Assembly (NCBI GenBank): GCA_021811385.1
Contig: JAJZPC010000018.1
Coordinates: 1 to 40,277 of the forward strand
Source of the DNA: Deltaproteobacteria bacterium
Lineage (GTDB): Bacteria; Desulfobacterota; Desulfobulbia; Desulfobulbales; Desulfurivibrionaceae
Reading direction: 5' to 3'
DNA length: 40,277 bases
Part shown: in pieces, positions 1 to 9,454 of the stretch
Numbering within the stretch: the first letter of the stretch is position 1
Layout: every line of letters starts with the position of its first letter
The notes under the pieces: generated by a model
Databases searched by the model: none
What the model saw: the letters and a program-made list of their open reading frames with translations, nothing else
Told to the model about the DNA's origin: nothing
Position numbers and translations under genes: made by a program

Positions 1-8
1 AGTTCCCT

Positions 9-1889
<1,881 letters not shown>

Positions 1890-1913
1890 GGTTTGGGGAT
1901 CTTTTATTGTTCG

Positions 1914-1969
1914 TTCAGGGGTGTCCCTGAAAAGTATCGTATTATAGCGGGGTTGGCGGGAATATGCAA
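1914..1969 (-). promoter_or_regulatory. Sigma-70-like promoter and leader hairpin of mnmG
   Basis: Read on the minus strand there is a -35-like TTGCAT (1964-1969), a 17-bp spacer and a perfect TATAAT (1941-1946), predicting initiation near 1934 and a leader of about 45 nt. Right after the predicted start the leader can fold TTCAGGG/CCCTGAA (1914-1920 with 1925-1931, 4-nt loop). The -10 box is strong and the -35 weak. The function of the hairpin is unknown. Confidence 0.6.
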
Positions 1970-1970
1970 A

Positions 1971-2783
1971 TCAGCCCGGGGTGCGCCACCAGATCAGGGC
2001 CCATCGGGGCGGGGTCTGTCTGGCGAGTTGCCACCTTTCACCGATCCGGCTCAGGCGCGCATCCACGTAAGCGGTAAGCAGTTTTTCCTCATCGGCGGTC
2101 AGGTCATCCACCATCCAGCGGTACGATTGCAGGGCTTCTTCCCGGGAGGAATAGGTTCTTGTGCTGTCCAGGGTGAGGAAGTCGACCCGGGCGTGGATGC
2201 CCAGGGAGTAGAGGATATTGACCGTGAAGATATAATCCGGGCCGGGCTCGAACGTGCGGCCGATGGCTCTAAAAAGATCCGGGTCAAAAGGCCCGGCCCC
2301 GACCCGGTCCACCACGTAGACAGCCTTGCCGGCCCAATCGTTCAGCTTGCGCAACGCCCCTTTCAGGTCGTCCACCGACAGGGAGCGGGAGGCGATGGCC
2401 ACCTCGTGGCGGGGAATGGCGAGCGTTTGCCAGTCGTCGGTCCAGGAACCCTGGACGGTGGTGATGTTGTCCCGGCCCGCGGCCTTGGCCTGCTTTTCCA
2501 GTTCGGCCAGCATGGATGCGGAATAGTCGAGGGCCGTGACCCGCCGCACCTGGCCGGCCAAGGGGATGGCCAGGGTGCCGGGACCGCTGCCCACGTCGAG
2601 CACGCTCCACTCCGGCTCGACCTCGAGATGGGCGAGAAATTGGGCGACAAAGGGCGAATCGAGGTTGCGTTCGGCAAACCCGGCGGCCCGTTTGTCCCAG
2701 TCGCTGCTTTTTTTCTTTTTCCAGGACTTGCGGGCTCTGGATTCGAGCCACATGGTGTCCCAGTCGATATCCTGATAGCGCAT
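1971..2783 (-). CDS. Class I SAM-dependent methyltransferase, substrate unknown
   Basis: A Rossmann-type methyltransferase of 270 aa from the preferred start at 2783 (MRYQDIDWDTMW). SAM-binding motif I is VLDVGSGPGTLAIPLA, followed by the acidic strand end VTALDYSASML and a motif resembling post-I (NITTVQGSW). The N-terminus is lysine/tryptophan-rich (SRARKSWKKKKSSDWDKRAAGF), a feature of a family of uncharacterised anaerobe methyltransferases. An upstream in-frame ATG at 2873 would put the N-terminus inside a palindromic repeat and is less likely. The gene ends 81 bp before the mnmG start and has a separate promoter downstream of it. The methyl acceptor cannot be deduced from sequence. Confidence 0.8.
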   Translation of the reverse strand: MRYQDIDWDTMWLESRARKSWKKKKSSDWDKRAAGFAERNLDSPFVAQFLAHLEVEPEWSVLDVGSGPGTLAIPLAGQVRRVTALDYSASMLAELEKQAKAAGRDNITTVQGSWTDDWQTLAIPRHEVAIASRSLSVDDLKGALRKLNDWAGKAVYVVDRVGAGPFDPDLFRAIGRTFEPGPDYIFTVNILYSLGIHARVDFLTLDSTRTYSSREEALQSYRWMVDDLTADEEKLLTAYVDARLSRIGERWQLARQTPPRWALIWWRTPG

Positions 2784-2811
2784 GGCGTTGTTTAATAGTG
2801 AAAGATTGTTT

Positions 2812-2951
2812 GCCACGAACTCCACGAAAGGACACGAAATTTTTCGTAACAGGCCGGGCTGGGGCGGCGGCAACAGAAATGTTTTTCCTCTGTGGCGGGA
2901 GTGCCGAAAAAATGAAGCTTTATTTTCGTGTTCTTTCGTGGAGTTCGTGGC
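2812..2951. repeat. 140-bp intergenic inverted repeat, 28-bp arms
   Basis: Arms 2812-2839 and 2924-2951 are reverse complements over 28 bp with one mismatch; the motif CCACGAA recurs within each arm. About 84 bp separates the arms. It lies between two methyltransferase genes on the same strand and does not code. The tandem CACGAA-type arms resemble dispersed palindromic elements seen in many proteobacterial genomes. There is no transposase. Confidence 0.85.
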
Positions 2952-2962
2952 TAATTATCATC

Positions 2963-3670
2963 TCATTTTCGGCGGGTGAGCCGGTTGACGATGATGGTCA
3001 GCTCCTTGCCTTGGCTGCGCATCTTCCGGGTACTCACCGCTATCTCGTATTCCTTTTCCGCCAGCAGGAGGAATTTGGGCATGCTTTTGCGGCGGACATC
3101 GTGGGCCAGGTAGATGACGCCTTGGTCCGCCAAAAGCGAGCGGAAGATGTTCAGAAGCGGTGCGAAAAATTCTTCCCGAAAGAGGATCTCCGCGCCGATG
3201 ATGGTGTCGAAGCGCGGCAGGGTGGGTGGTTTCAGCCAGTCGAGCAGACGGCACTCAACGCCTTTGAGGCCGGTGGCCGCGGCGCTGACCCGTTGAAAAT
3301 CAAGGATGTGCGGTTCGTAATCGGTCAGGGTCACCCGGTAGCCTGCCAGGGCGGCGGCAAGACCCGGCGCGCCGAGGCCGGCGCCGAGTTCGAGCAGGGT
3401 CTGGTCCTCTTTTGTCGGTGGGGTGGTGAGCATGAGGTCGGCCAGGACCATGGCGGCTTCCCAGAGCTTTACCCAGAAGGGAAATTCTCCCACATCCTCG
3501 AAGGGGTCTTTCCCTCCCAGGAGCGGTTCGAGGTCCGTGACCTGGAGCAGCTGGATTTCCTTGCCGCGCAGGCGCAGGGGCTCGAAATCCACCTTGTAGT
3601 TTTTGCGGATTTCCCGGAGGCGGGCATACTGTTTTTCAGGGAGCTGGGCAGGATCCATCGAGGTCTCCAT
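2963..3670 (-). CDS. Class I methyltransferase of the METTL21/family-16 (protein lysine methyltransferase-like) type
   Basis: A 235-aa protein. After an N-terminal beta-strand region comes GEFPFWVKLWEAAMVLADLM (about residues 81-100), matching the FPYWAKLW-type signature that precedes SAM motif I in methyltransferase family 16. Motif I is LLELGAGLGAPGLAAAL, followed by VTLTDYEPHIL and the DWLKP segment. Eukaryotic members methylate protein lysines; bacterial substrates are mostly unknown, so the exact target is not called. The start at 3670 may be replaced by the internal Met at 3658. The gene lies 25 bp downstream of uppP on the same strand and is probably cotranscribed with it. Confidence 0.8.
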   Translation of the reverse strand: METSMDPAQLPEKQYARLREIRKNYKVDFEPLRLRGKEIQLLQVTDLEPLLGGKDPFEDVGEFPFWVKLWEAAMVLADLMLTTPPTKEDQTLLELGAGLGAPGLAAALAGYRVTLTDYEPHILDFQRVSAAATGLKGVECRLLDWLKPPTLPRFDTIIGAEILFREEFFAPLLNIFRSLLADQGVIYLAHDVRRKSMPKFLLLAEKEYEIAVSTRKMRSQGKELTIIVNRLTRRK

Positions 3671-3695
3671 GGCGGCGAAGGATGGGCTTGTTTTT

Positions 3696-4508
3696 TTATC
3701 TTTGCAGGAACAGGGCGATCAGGACCAGGGCCGCCAACAGGAAGCGGTAGTAAGCGAAGATGGCAAAACTTCTGGCCCGGATGTATTGCATGATGAAGGA
3801 AATGAACAGGTAGCCGGAGATGGCCGCGGCCAGAAAACCGGCGGCATAGAGCATGCTTTGCCCTTCCGCCAGGCCATTTGTGAGGATTTTCGGAATTTCA
3901 TGCACCCCGGCTCCGAAGATGATGGGCGCGGAAAGCAAAAAAGAGAAGCGAACCGCGGCCTGGCGGGTGAGCCCCATGGCAAGGCCGCAGGTGATGGTGC
4001 TGCCGCTCCGGGACACTCCGGGGATGATGGCGCAGGCCTGGGAAAGGCCGATGAACAGGGCGTCAACCAGGGTTATTTTTTCAAAATTACGGGTGCGTTT
4101 GCCTGCGCGATCCGCCAGGAGGAGCAGGAGCCCGGCTCCGGCCAGGGCCGCCGCCACCATGGCGGGGTGCCGGAAATAGGTTGCTGCGGTTTCTTCCAAC
4201 AAGAGGCCTGCCAAGGCTCCGGGGATGGTGGCCATGGCAATGAAGATGGCCATTCCGCGCAGACGTCGTGTTTCTGCTTGGTCCTTGTGCAGGCCGAGGA
4301 CAGCCTTCGCCATCTGCCGGAAATCATCCCGGAAATAGGCGAGGATTGCCAGGAGGGTGCCAAGATGCAGGGCTACGTCAAAGGCCAGGTCGGACTCCTG
4401 GGCGCCGAGAAAATAATGGGCCAGGGCCAGGTGGCCGGAGCTGGAAACGGGCAGGAATTCCGTGGCGCCCTGGATGATGCCGAAAATGATCGCTTCGATG
4501 ATGTTCAT
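3696..4508 (-). CDS. uppP: Undecaprenyl-diphosphatase UppP (BacA)
   Basis: Integral membrane phosphatase that dephosphorylates undecaprenyl pyrophosphate to recycle the lipid carrier for peptidoglycan and O-antigen synthesis; its overexpression gives bacitracin resistance in other bacteria. The 270-aa length is typical. The two signature motifs are present: GATEFLPVSSSGHL near residues 14-27, and PGVSRSGSTIT in the second half, which supplies the arginine and serines of the active site. Six to eight hydrophobic segments are visible. No Shine-Dalgarno sequence precedes the ATG at 4508; the promoter just upstream predicts an almost leaderless transcript. Confidence 0.96.
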   Translation of the reverse strand: MNIIEAIIFGIIQGATEFLPVSSSGHLALAHYFLGAQESDLAFDVALHLGTLLAILAYFRDDFRQMAKAVLGLHKDQAETRRLRGMAIFIAMATIPGALAGLLLEETAATYFRHPAMVAAALAGAGLLLLLADRAGKRTRNFEKITLVDALFIGLSQACAIIPGVSRSGSTITCGLAMGLTRQAAVRFSFLLSAPIIFGAGVHEIPKILTNGLAEGQSMLYAAGFLAAAISGYLFISFIMQYIRARSFAIFAYYRFLLAALVLIALFLQR

Positions 4509-4516
4509 GGTGTGGC

Positions 4517-4545
4517 ACTATACGAAAGGGCAGGGGAAAAGTAAA
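4517..4545 (-). promoter_or_regulatory. Candidate promoter of uppP giving a leaderless mRNA
   Basis: Minus-strand TTTACT (4540-4545), a 17-bp spacer and TATAGT (4517-4522). Initiation would fall near 4510, two bases before the uppP ATG (A at 4508). There is no purine-rich ribosome-binding site between the -10 box and the ATG, which fits the same reading. Confidence 0.55.
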
Positions 4546-4571
4546 TACCGATGGGGCGCGATGCGTATGAA

Positions 4572-4602
4572 TAAAAAAAGCCCGGCCAGAGGCCGGGCTT
4601 TG
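4572..4602 (-). terminator. Rho-independent terminator of the small exported protein gene
   Basis: On the minus strand AAAGCCCGGCC-TCT-GGCCGGGCTTT forms a GC-rich hairpin followed by a run of T. It lies 33 bp past the stop codon of the 4635-4868 gene. Confidence 0.9.
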
Positions 4603-4634
4603 GGATGAGCCTGTAACAGGTCATCAAGAGGGGA

Positions 4635-4868
4635 TTAGCAACCCTCAACAGCCTTTTTCTTCTTGCCGGCTACGATCTTGCCGTCTTTTACTTCAACCTT
4701 GTCGCCAACCTTGGCAGCGCCTTCCACCGTGGATACGGCGCCGGCGCAATCAACGGTTACCTTGGTGCCGTCAACGGCGGTTACTTTGCAGTCAGCAGCG
4801 AAAGAAACTGCCGCGGTGCTTACAACAAATGCCATAGCCATTGCCAAAGAAATCATCTTTTTGCTCAT
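4635..4868 (-). CDS. Small exported three-cysteine protein of unknown function
   Basis: A 77-aa product with a clear Sec signal peptide (MSKKMISLAMAMAFVVST... ending SFA-A). The mature part is about 52 residues, with strand-rich turns (CKVTAVDGTKVTVDC, GDKVEVKDGKIVAG), a lysine cluster KKKK and a C-terminal Cys; three cysteines in all. The GGAGGAG ribosome-binding site abuts an ATG at 4874 (0-nt spacing) but sits 6 nt before the ATG at 4868, so 4868 is preferred. The gene has its own strong promoter and terminator and is therefore monocistronic and probably abundant. It could be an SH3/OB-like periplasmic protein, but I do not recognise the family. Confidence 0.8.
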   Translation of the reverse strand: MSKKMISLAMAMAFVVSTAAVSFAADCKVTAVDGTKVTVDCAGAVSTVEGAAKVGDKVEVKDGKIVAGKKKKAVEGC

Positions 4869-4900
4869 GTTCATCTCCTCCTAAGTATTATTTGAGAATG

Positions 4901-4969
4901 TCCTGTTATCCGAAACAGGAAAAATGAATCGTCGTTCAGTAAGTATACGACAGGAGAACAGGATGTCAA
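4901..4969 (-). promoter_or_regulatory. Strong sigma-70 promoter with leader hairpin
   Basis: The minus strand reads TTGACA (4964-4969), a 16-bp spacer, then TATACT (4942-4947), predicting a start near 4935. The leader contains a perfect 7-bp hairpin TCCTGTT/AACAGGA (4901-4920). This is the best match to the sigma-70 consensus seen in the window and drives the small exported protein gene. Confidence 0.8.
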
Positions 4970-4986
4970 CCGGAAAATTGCTCCTC

Positions 4987-5493
4987 TTATTTGAGGATGG
5001 CGTTGAGATCCTTCACCAGGGTTTGGTGGTCGACATAGCCATCGTAGCGTTTGACCACATTGCCTTCCTTGTTTACCAGAAACGAGGTGGGAATGCCGAG
5101 GATGCCGCCGAAGGCCGCGGGCGTTTCCGAATCGCTGAGCAATACGGGATAGTTGATCTCCATCTTCTGGGCGAATTTGTCAACCAGGGAGGCGCCGCCC
5201 TGGTCGGTGGAAATGCCGATCACGGTGAAGCCCTTGGGCCCGTACTCCTTTTGGAGTTTGATGAAATCCGGGATTTCCTTGCGGCAGGGAGGGCACCAGG
5301 TGGCGAAGAAATTGATCAGCATTGCCTGGCCCTGGTAGCCGCTGGACTTGACCGCTGCGCCATCCTTCACGGAAGGCAGGGTAAAGGCCGGCATCTTGGT
5401 GGCGCCCTGGGCAACGGTGGCCATCAGGGCGAAGAGGGCAAGGGTGATGGCCAGAAGGCGACCTTTCGCCGCCAGGGATTTCATGATCTGCAT
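4987..5493 (-). CDS. TlpA/ResA-family thiol-disulfide oxidoreductase, exported
   Basis: A 168-aa periplasmic thioredoxin-fold protein. Residues 1-31 form a signal peptide (LLAITLALFALMATVAQGA). The redox motif is WCPPC, with cysteines at 67 and 70, in the context NFFATWCPPCRKEIPDF typical of TlpA/ResA. The cis-proline region is GILGIPTSFLVNKEG. Family members reduce disulfides in apocytochromes c or other envelope proteins; the particular client cannot be read here. The ATG at 5493 has an AGGAG site 7 nt upstream. The gene stands alone between the small exported protein promoter and the ferredoxin-like gene. Confidence 0.9.
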   Translation of the reverse strand: MQIMKSLAAKGRLLAITLALFALMATVAQGATKMPAFTLPSVKDGAAVKSSGYQGQAMLINFFATWCPPCRKEIPDFIKLQKEYGPKGFTVIGISTDQGGASLVDKFAQKMEINYPVLLSDSETPAAFGGILGIPTSFLVNKEGNVVKRYDGYVDHQTLVKDLNAILK

Positions 5494-5616
5494 GGGCTTC
5501 TCCTGAATATGATGTATGCCGCCGACACGGTTTGTAAGCTTTTACCAAAATAGAATTTATTTACCCTCTTTTTCATGGAAACAAAAGGGAAAATATCGGG
5601 CCGGCGCCGGAGGCAT

Positions 5617-6372
5617 TCAGGAGGGCATGTTGCCCTGGCGGAGACGCTCTCCCCGGGCGGAGATCACTACCTCCCGCACCGGAATGGTCTTGCCGGAGCG
5701 GGAAAGGGCCTGGGAAACAATGTGCCGCATGTTCCCGCAGCAGGGCACCTCCATGATGGCCATGGTGATGCTTTTGATCCCCGACGCGGCAAAGATCTCC
5801 GTGAACTTCTGGATAGCGCTTTCCGCCTCGTCGAATTTCGGGCAGCCCACCATGACCACCTTGCCGCTCAGGAGATCGCGGTGAAAATCCGGGTAGGCCA
5901 CGGGCACGCAGTCCGCCGCGATGAGGAGGTCGGCGCCTTTGAGAAAGGGCGCGCTGGGCGGCACCAACCGGATCTGCACCGGCCAGTGGCTCAGGGCCGA
6001 ACCGGTGGCCGGTCCGAGCTGAACCGGCGCATTGGCCGCCTGGCAAGGGGTGGCAGGGGCAAAGGTCTGCAAGCGTGCCGAGGGGCAGCCGCCGACGGGC
6101 GGGGCGGGTTGGGGTTTTGCCGTGTCCCGGTTTTTGAGCAGCTCTTCCACCGCCTCTTCGTCAAAATCATCCGCCTCCCGCTCGATGATGCGCAGAGCCC
6201 CGGTGGGGCACTCGCCCAGGCAGGCGCCCAAGCCGTCGCAGTACTTTTCCGCCAGCATCCGCGCCTTGCCGTCCACGATCCGCAGGGCGCCTTCCGCGCA
6301 GGCCGGCACGCACTCGCCGCAGCCGGTGCAGAGGTTTTCGTCTATCTCGATTATTTTACGCAGTATCTTCAT
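5617..6372 (-). CDS. Ferredoxin-like Fe-S protein of the hcp cluster
   Basis: A 251-aa protein from the ATG at 6372. The N-terminus has a complete [4Fe-4S] motif CTGCGECVPAC (Cys 15, 18, 21, 25). The second motif, CDGLGACLGECP, keeps Cys 45, 51 and 55 but has Leu at the position of the usual second cysteine, so it is either a 3-Cys site or uses a distant ligand. A proline-rich linker leads to a C-terminal domain with further cysteines (DCVPVAYP, VGCPKFDE, VPCCGNM). It lies 13 bp downstream of the HD-domain gene and two genes downstream of hcp, so it is a plausible electron donor to the hybrid-cluster protein. That role is inferred from context. Confidence 0.85.
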   Translation of the reverse strand: MKILRKIIEIDENLCTGCGECVPACAEGALRIVDGKARMLAEKYCDGLGACLGECPTGALRIIEREADDFDEEAVEELLKNRDTAKPQPAPPVGGCPSARLQTFAPATPCQAANAPVQLGPATGSALSHWPVQIRLVPPSAPFLKGADLLIAADCVPVAYPDFHRDLLSGKVVMVGCPKFDEAESAIQKFTEIFAASGIKSITMAIMEVPCCGNMRHIVSQALSRSGKTIPVREVVISARGERLRQGNMPS

Positions 6373-6385
6373 GGTCGTATCTCCG

Positions 6386-7117
6386 TTATCCCTTGAGCAG
6401 CACCTTGGCGGCCAGGGCGGCTCCTGTCTTGGTGAGGAAGGAGCGGTCGATGATCTTTTGCAGATGTTCCGGCGGGGACACCACATCCTTTTGTTTTTCT
6501 TCCAGGTTGGTGATCAGGTCCGCATCGTAGAGCACCTTGAAATTCATGGTCTCCTCGGGTCTCGGCACATGGTGGTGGCCGATGATGTCGCAGATCTCGT
6601 CGATGAGCGGCTGCGGCGCGCCGAGTCCGGTGAGGATATCCCTGGCCACCGGCGGGCCCTCGATATGCTGGTATTTAGGCGACGAGCTGTTGTACTTGCG
6701 CTCCGATTCCTTGATGCCGATGTCGTGGAGATAGGCGGTGATCTCCACCACCGCGGGGTTGCATTCCTCCGTGGCGGCGATATCCATGGCATGGCGGGCC
6801 ACCCGGGTGGCGTGGCCGATGCGGCGAAAGTCGTCGCCAAAGTAGCGCTTCATCTCCACCGCCACCCGCTCCTTGAGTGTTTCCTGCTTCTTGGCCAGCA
6901 GCTCCGGGGGCAGGGAGCCCAGGCACTGCGTGGCGTATGGACAATACGAGGCGCAGCCGAAGTCGTTGTTGGGGTTGAGCATCTTGGCCCCGCACGTGGT
7001 GCACTTGCGGCTCACGTCATCCTTGAAAAACTCGACACTGTTGCCGCATTTCGGGCAGGTGGCCTCGAATACGGCGTTGGCGTCCCAGTAGCGGCTGTCC
7101 TGGCCGGGGCATTGCAT
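6386..7117 (-). CDS. HD-domain phosphohydrolase with N-terminal zinc-ribbon
   Basis: A 243-aa protein from the ATG at 7117. Residues 20-65 form a cysteine-rich region (CPKCGNS, KCTTCGAKM, GCASYCPYATQC) with zinc-ribbon-like pairs and four further Cys. The HD phosphohydrolase fold follows: H102, the defining H131-D132 pair (AYLHDIGIKESE), the triple His at 181-183 and D198/D200. The family hydrolyses phosphate esters of nucleotides or signalling molecules; the substrate is not known. Its position between hcp and the ferredoxin-like gene suggests a role linked to nitrosative or redox stress. A composite palindromic repeat separates it from hcp. Confidence 0.85.
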   Translation of the reverse strand: MQCPGQDSRYWDANAVFEATCPKCGNSVEFFKDDVSRKCTTCGAKMLNPNNDFGCASYCPYATQCLGSLPPELLAKKQETLKERVAVEMKRYFGDDFRRIGHATRVARHAMDIAATEECNPAVVEITAYLHDIGIKESERKYNSSSPKYQHIEGPPVARDILTGLGAPQPLIDEICDIIGHHHVPRPEETMNFKVLYDADLITNLEEKQKDVVSPPEHLQKIIDRSFLTKTGAALAAKVLLKG

Positions 7118-7180
7118 GATCTCGTTCCTTTGTTCTGTTTGATCTGTCAGCGACTGCAACTCTTACTATTTCTGAAAAAC

Positions 7181-7303
7181 TCCCCTCCCCTCGGAGTCTA
7201 CGCTTACCTGCGGGAGGGGCTGGGGGTGGGGGTAGCGATAACCTGCTGATACAATGGCAACTTCCCCCTCTCCCTAACCCTCCCCCGCAAGGGGGGAGGG
7301 AAT
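7181..7303. repeat. Composite palindromic repeat, copy 1
   Basis: Two GC-rich hairpin-forming halves (7181-7234 and 7256-7303) flank a 21-nt spacer. The reverse complement matches the element at 29462-29590, including the ends GAAGTTGCC and TACCCCCACCCC on either side of the spacer, and the string AGGTAAGCG. It sits between hcp and the HD gene and may attenuate or process the transcript. Confidence 0.85.
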
Positions 7304-7362
7304 TAATGTGATGTCGATTAAAAAGTTACAAGCCACCAGGCTGAAGGCTGACAGCTGTCCTT

Positions 7363-8994
7363 TTAGCCGAGGATGGCTTTCAGATCCTCGGCTGGGGTGG
7401 TTACCGGCTTGATGGCGAAGTTTTTCACCAGCACATCCAACACGTTGGGGGTGATGAAGGCCGGCAGGGAGGGTCCGAGCCGGATGTTCTTGATCCCCAG
7501 ATTCAACAGGGTCAGGAGGATGACCACCGCCTTCTGCTCGTACCAAGAGAGCACCAGGGAGAGCGGCAGGTCGTTGACCCCGCACTCAAAGGCGCCGGCA
7601 AGGGCCACGGCGATCTGGATGGCCGAGTAGGCATCGTTGCACTGGCCCACGTCGAGCAGGCGCGGGATGCCGCCGATATCGCCCAGTTTCTTGTCAAAGA
7701 AGCGGAACTTGCCGCAGGCCAGGGTCAGGACCATGCAGTCCGCGGGGATCTGTTCCACCAGTTCGGTATAGTAGTTGCGGCCCGGCTTGGCCCCGTCGCA
7801 GCCGCCCACCAGGAAGAAATGGCGGATGGCCTTGGCCTTGACTGCCGCGATGACCTTGTCGGCCACTCCCAAAACGGTGTTTCTGGCAAAGCCCACTAGG
7901 ACGGAGTCCTTGTCCACGGTATCGGTGAAGCCGGGCAGGGCCAGGGCGCGGTTGATGACCGGGCTGAAATCCTTGCTCTCGCCGATGTGCGCTACATCGG
8001 GCCAGCCGACCAGGCCGGTGGTGAAGACGTTGGCCTTGTAAGAGTCAAGGGGCTTCTGGATGCAGTTGGTGGTAAAGAGGATCGCCCCTGGGAATTGCGG
8101 CATCTCCTTTTGCTGGTTCTGCCAGGCCGTGCCGAAGTGACCGTAGAAATGGGGGTGTTTCTTCAGCTCGGGATAGCCGTGGCAGGGCAGCATCTCGCCA
8201 TGGGTGTAGATGTTGATCCCCTTGCCCTTGGTCTGCTCAAGCAGCATGGCCAGATCCTTGAGGTCATGGCCCGTGACCAGGATGCACTTGCCGGGAACAT
8301 GCCCCAGCGGCACCGGGGTCGGGACCGGATGGCCGTAAGTGGTGGTGTTGCCCGCATCGAGCAGCTCCATGGCCTTGAGGTTCACCTCGCCGCATTTCAG
8401 GGCAAGTCCCACCAGTTGATCCAGGCCCAGATCCTTGCGGGTCAGCTCAGCCATGGCTTCATGGATGTAGGTGTAGACCGTGTCGTCTTCCTTGCCGAGG
8501 ATGGCGGCATGGTCGGTATAGGCGGCCAGGCCGCGCAGCCCGTACATGGTGATCTGCTTCAAGGATTGCAGGTCCGGGTTGGCGTCCAGGGTGTTGATGA
8601 AGTTCAGGGCCGCGCCCTGTGCTTCCAGGCCGGCCAGGGAGTCGGCCGGGGTAAAGGTGGCTGCCGGGGCGGTGGAATCGATCTTGCCGCCTGCCGCGGT
8701 AACTTTTGCCTTCAACCCCTCACGCAGGGCAACGGTCTTGCGGATCAGCGCCTCAAAACGGCTGGGGTCGAAATCCACATTGGTGAGGCAGGAAAAAATC
8801 GCCTCGCAGGTGAAACGGTCCACCGCGTTGTCGACAACCCCCACCTTGCGGCCTGCGGCGGCAACCAGGCACAAACCTTGAACGGCATGGGTCAGCAGGT
8901 CTTCGAGCCCTGCCACGGCTTCATTTTTTCCGCAGACTCCGATGGCGGTGCATCCGGTTCCCTTGGCGGTCTGTTCACATTGGTTGCAAAACAT
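7363..8994 (-). CDS. hcp: Hydroxylamine reductase / hybrid-cluster protein, class I
   Basis: A 543-aa prismane protein containing a [4Fe-4S] cluster and a hybrid 4Fe-2O-2S cluster. It is associated with nitric oxide and hydroxylamine detoxification and with NO reduction or S-nitrosylation in studied bacteria. The N-terminal ligands are C3, C6, C15 and C21 (spacing X2, X8, X5), which is the class I pattern of strict anaerobes. Further on are the conserved GHDLKDL, HGEMLPCHGYPELKKH, VGGCDGAKPGRNYYTE and LACGKFRF segments that hold the hybrid cluster. The ATG at 8994 follows AAGGAG by 6 nt; the upstream extension to 9051 is not homologous. It leads a three-gene cluster with the HD and ferredoxin-like proteins. 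Confidence 0.97.
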   Translation of the reverse strand: MFCNQCEQTAKGTGCTAIGVCGKNEAVAGLEDLLTHAVQGLCLVAAAGRKVGVVDNAVDRFTCEAIFSCLTNVDFDPSRFEALIRKTVALREGLKAKVTAAGGKIDSTAPAATFTPADSLAGLEAQGAALNFINTLDANPDLQSLKQITMYGLRGLAAYTDHAAILGKEDDTVYTYIHEAMAELTRKDLGLDQLVGLALKCGEVNLKAMELLDAGNTTTYGHPVPTPVPLGHVPGKCILVTGHDLKDLAMLLEQTKGKGINIYTHGEMLPCHGYPELKKHPHFYGHFGTAWQNQQKEMPQFPGAILFTTNCIQKPLDSYKANVFTTGLVGWPDVAHIGESKDFSPVINRALALPGFTDTVDKDSVLVGFARNTVLGVADKVIAAVKAKAIRHFFLVGGCDGAKPGRNYYTELVEQIPADCMVLTLACGKFRFFDKKLGDIGGIPRLLDVGQCNDAYSAIQIAVALAGAFECGVNDLPLSLVLSWYEQKAVVILLTLLNLGIKNIRLGPSLPAFITPNVLDVLVKNFAIKPVTTPAEDLKAILG

Positions 8995-9020
8995 GGCACT
9001 CTCCTTGTTTGATGTAAAGG

Positions 9021-9051
9021 TTGTTGCAATCGCAACAAGCCGCGATTGCAA
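9021..9051 (-). promoter_or_regulatory. Nested palindromes in the hcp leader
   Basis: TTGTTGC-AATC-GCAACAA (9021-9038) is a perfect inverted repeat. It overlaps a second one, TTGCAATCGC/GCGATTGCAA (9024-9033 with 9042-9051, 8-nt spacer). The array begins 27 bp upstream of the hcp ATG. It could be an operator for a second regulator, or an RNA hairpin close to the ribosome-binding site. Confidence 0.6.
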
Positions 9052-9161
9052 CGGTTATTCCTTTGTCACTCGTTGAATTTGTGCTACGGACCTGTGGCCC
9101 TCTTCTTTTTTACGAGTTCAATAGGATTGGTGTAACCCGTATTGGTGCATTTGTTGAGCAA

Positions 9162-9203
9162 ACTATAGCGATAATTATCCTCCCGGGCGTTGACTTAAAT
9201 CAA
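9162..9203 (-). promoter_or_regulatory. Candidate FNR/HcpR-activated promoter of hcp
   Basis: TTGATTTAAGTCAA (minus strand, 9190-9203) has the TTGA-N6-TCAA half-site layout of CRP/FNR-family regulators, which include HcpR, the known regulator of hcp in sulfate reducers. A -10 box TATAGT lies at 9162-9167, predicting initiation near 9155. The palindrome centre is then at -41.5, the class II activator position. The rest of 9052-9454 holds no supportable gene. Confidence 0.6.
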
Positions 9204-9454
9204 GAAGAAAGAGTTTTTTTGTCCGGTTTCTTTTTTTTAACCCAGGACTGTGTTGCCGGGAACAAGAGGAAAAATTTTCTCCCCTTTCGCGCCGTGAATC
9301 GGGATTGTTCGCGGATGTTTTGTGGGCACAATATGCCGGAATAGTTATGGAAAATATAAAATGGTGGGCGAGGGAGGAGAGGGAACGGATTTTGCTTGTA
9401 TTGCGGGCAAGGGGAAAATTATTCTTGCAAGGAGCACGGCGATGAGTCCACTGA

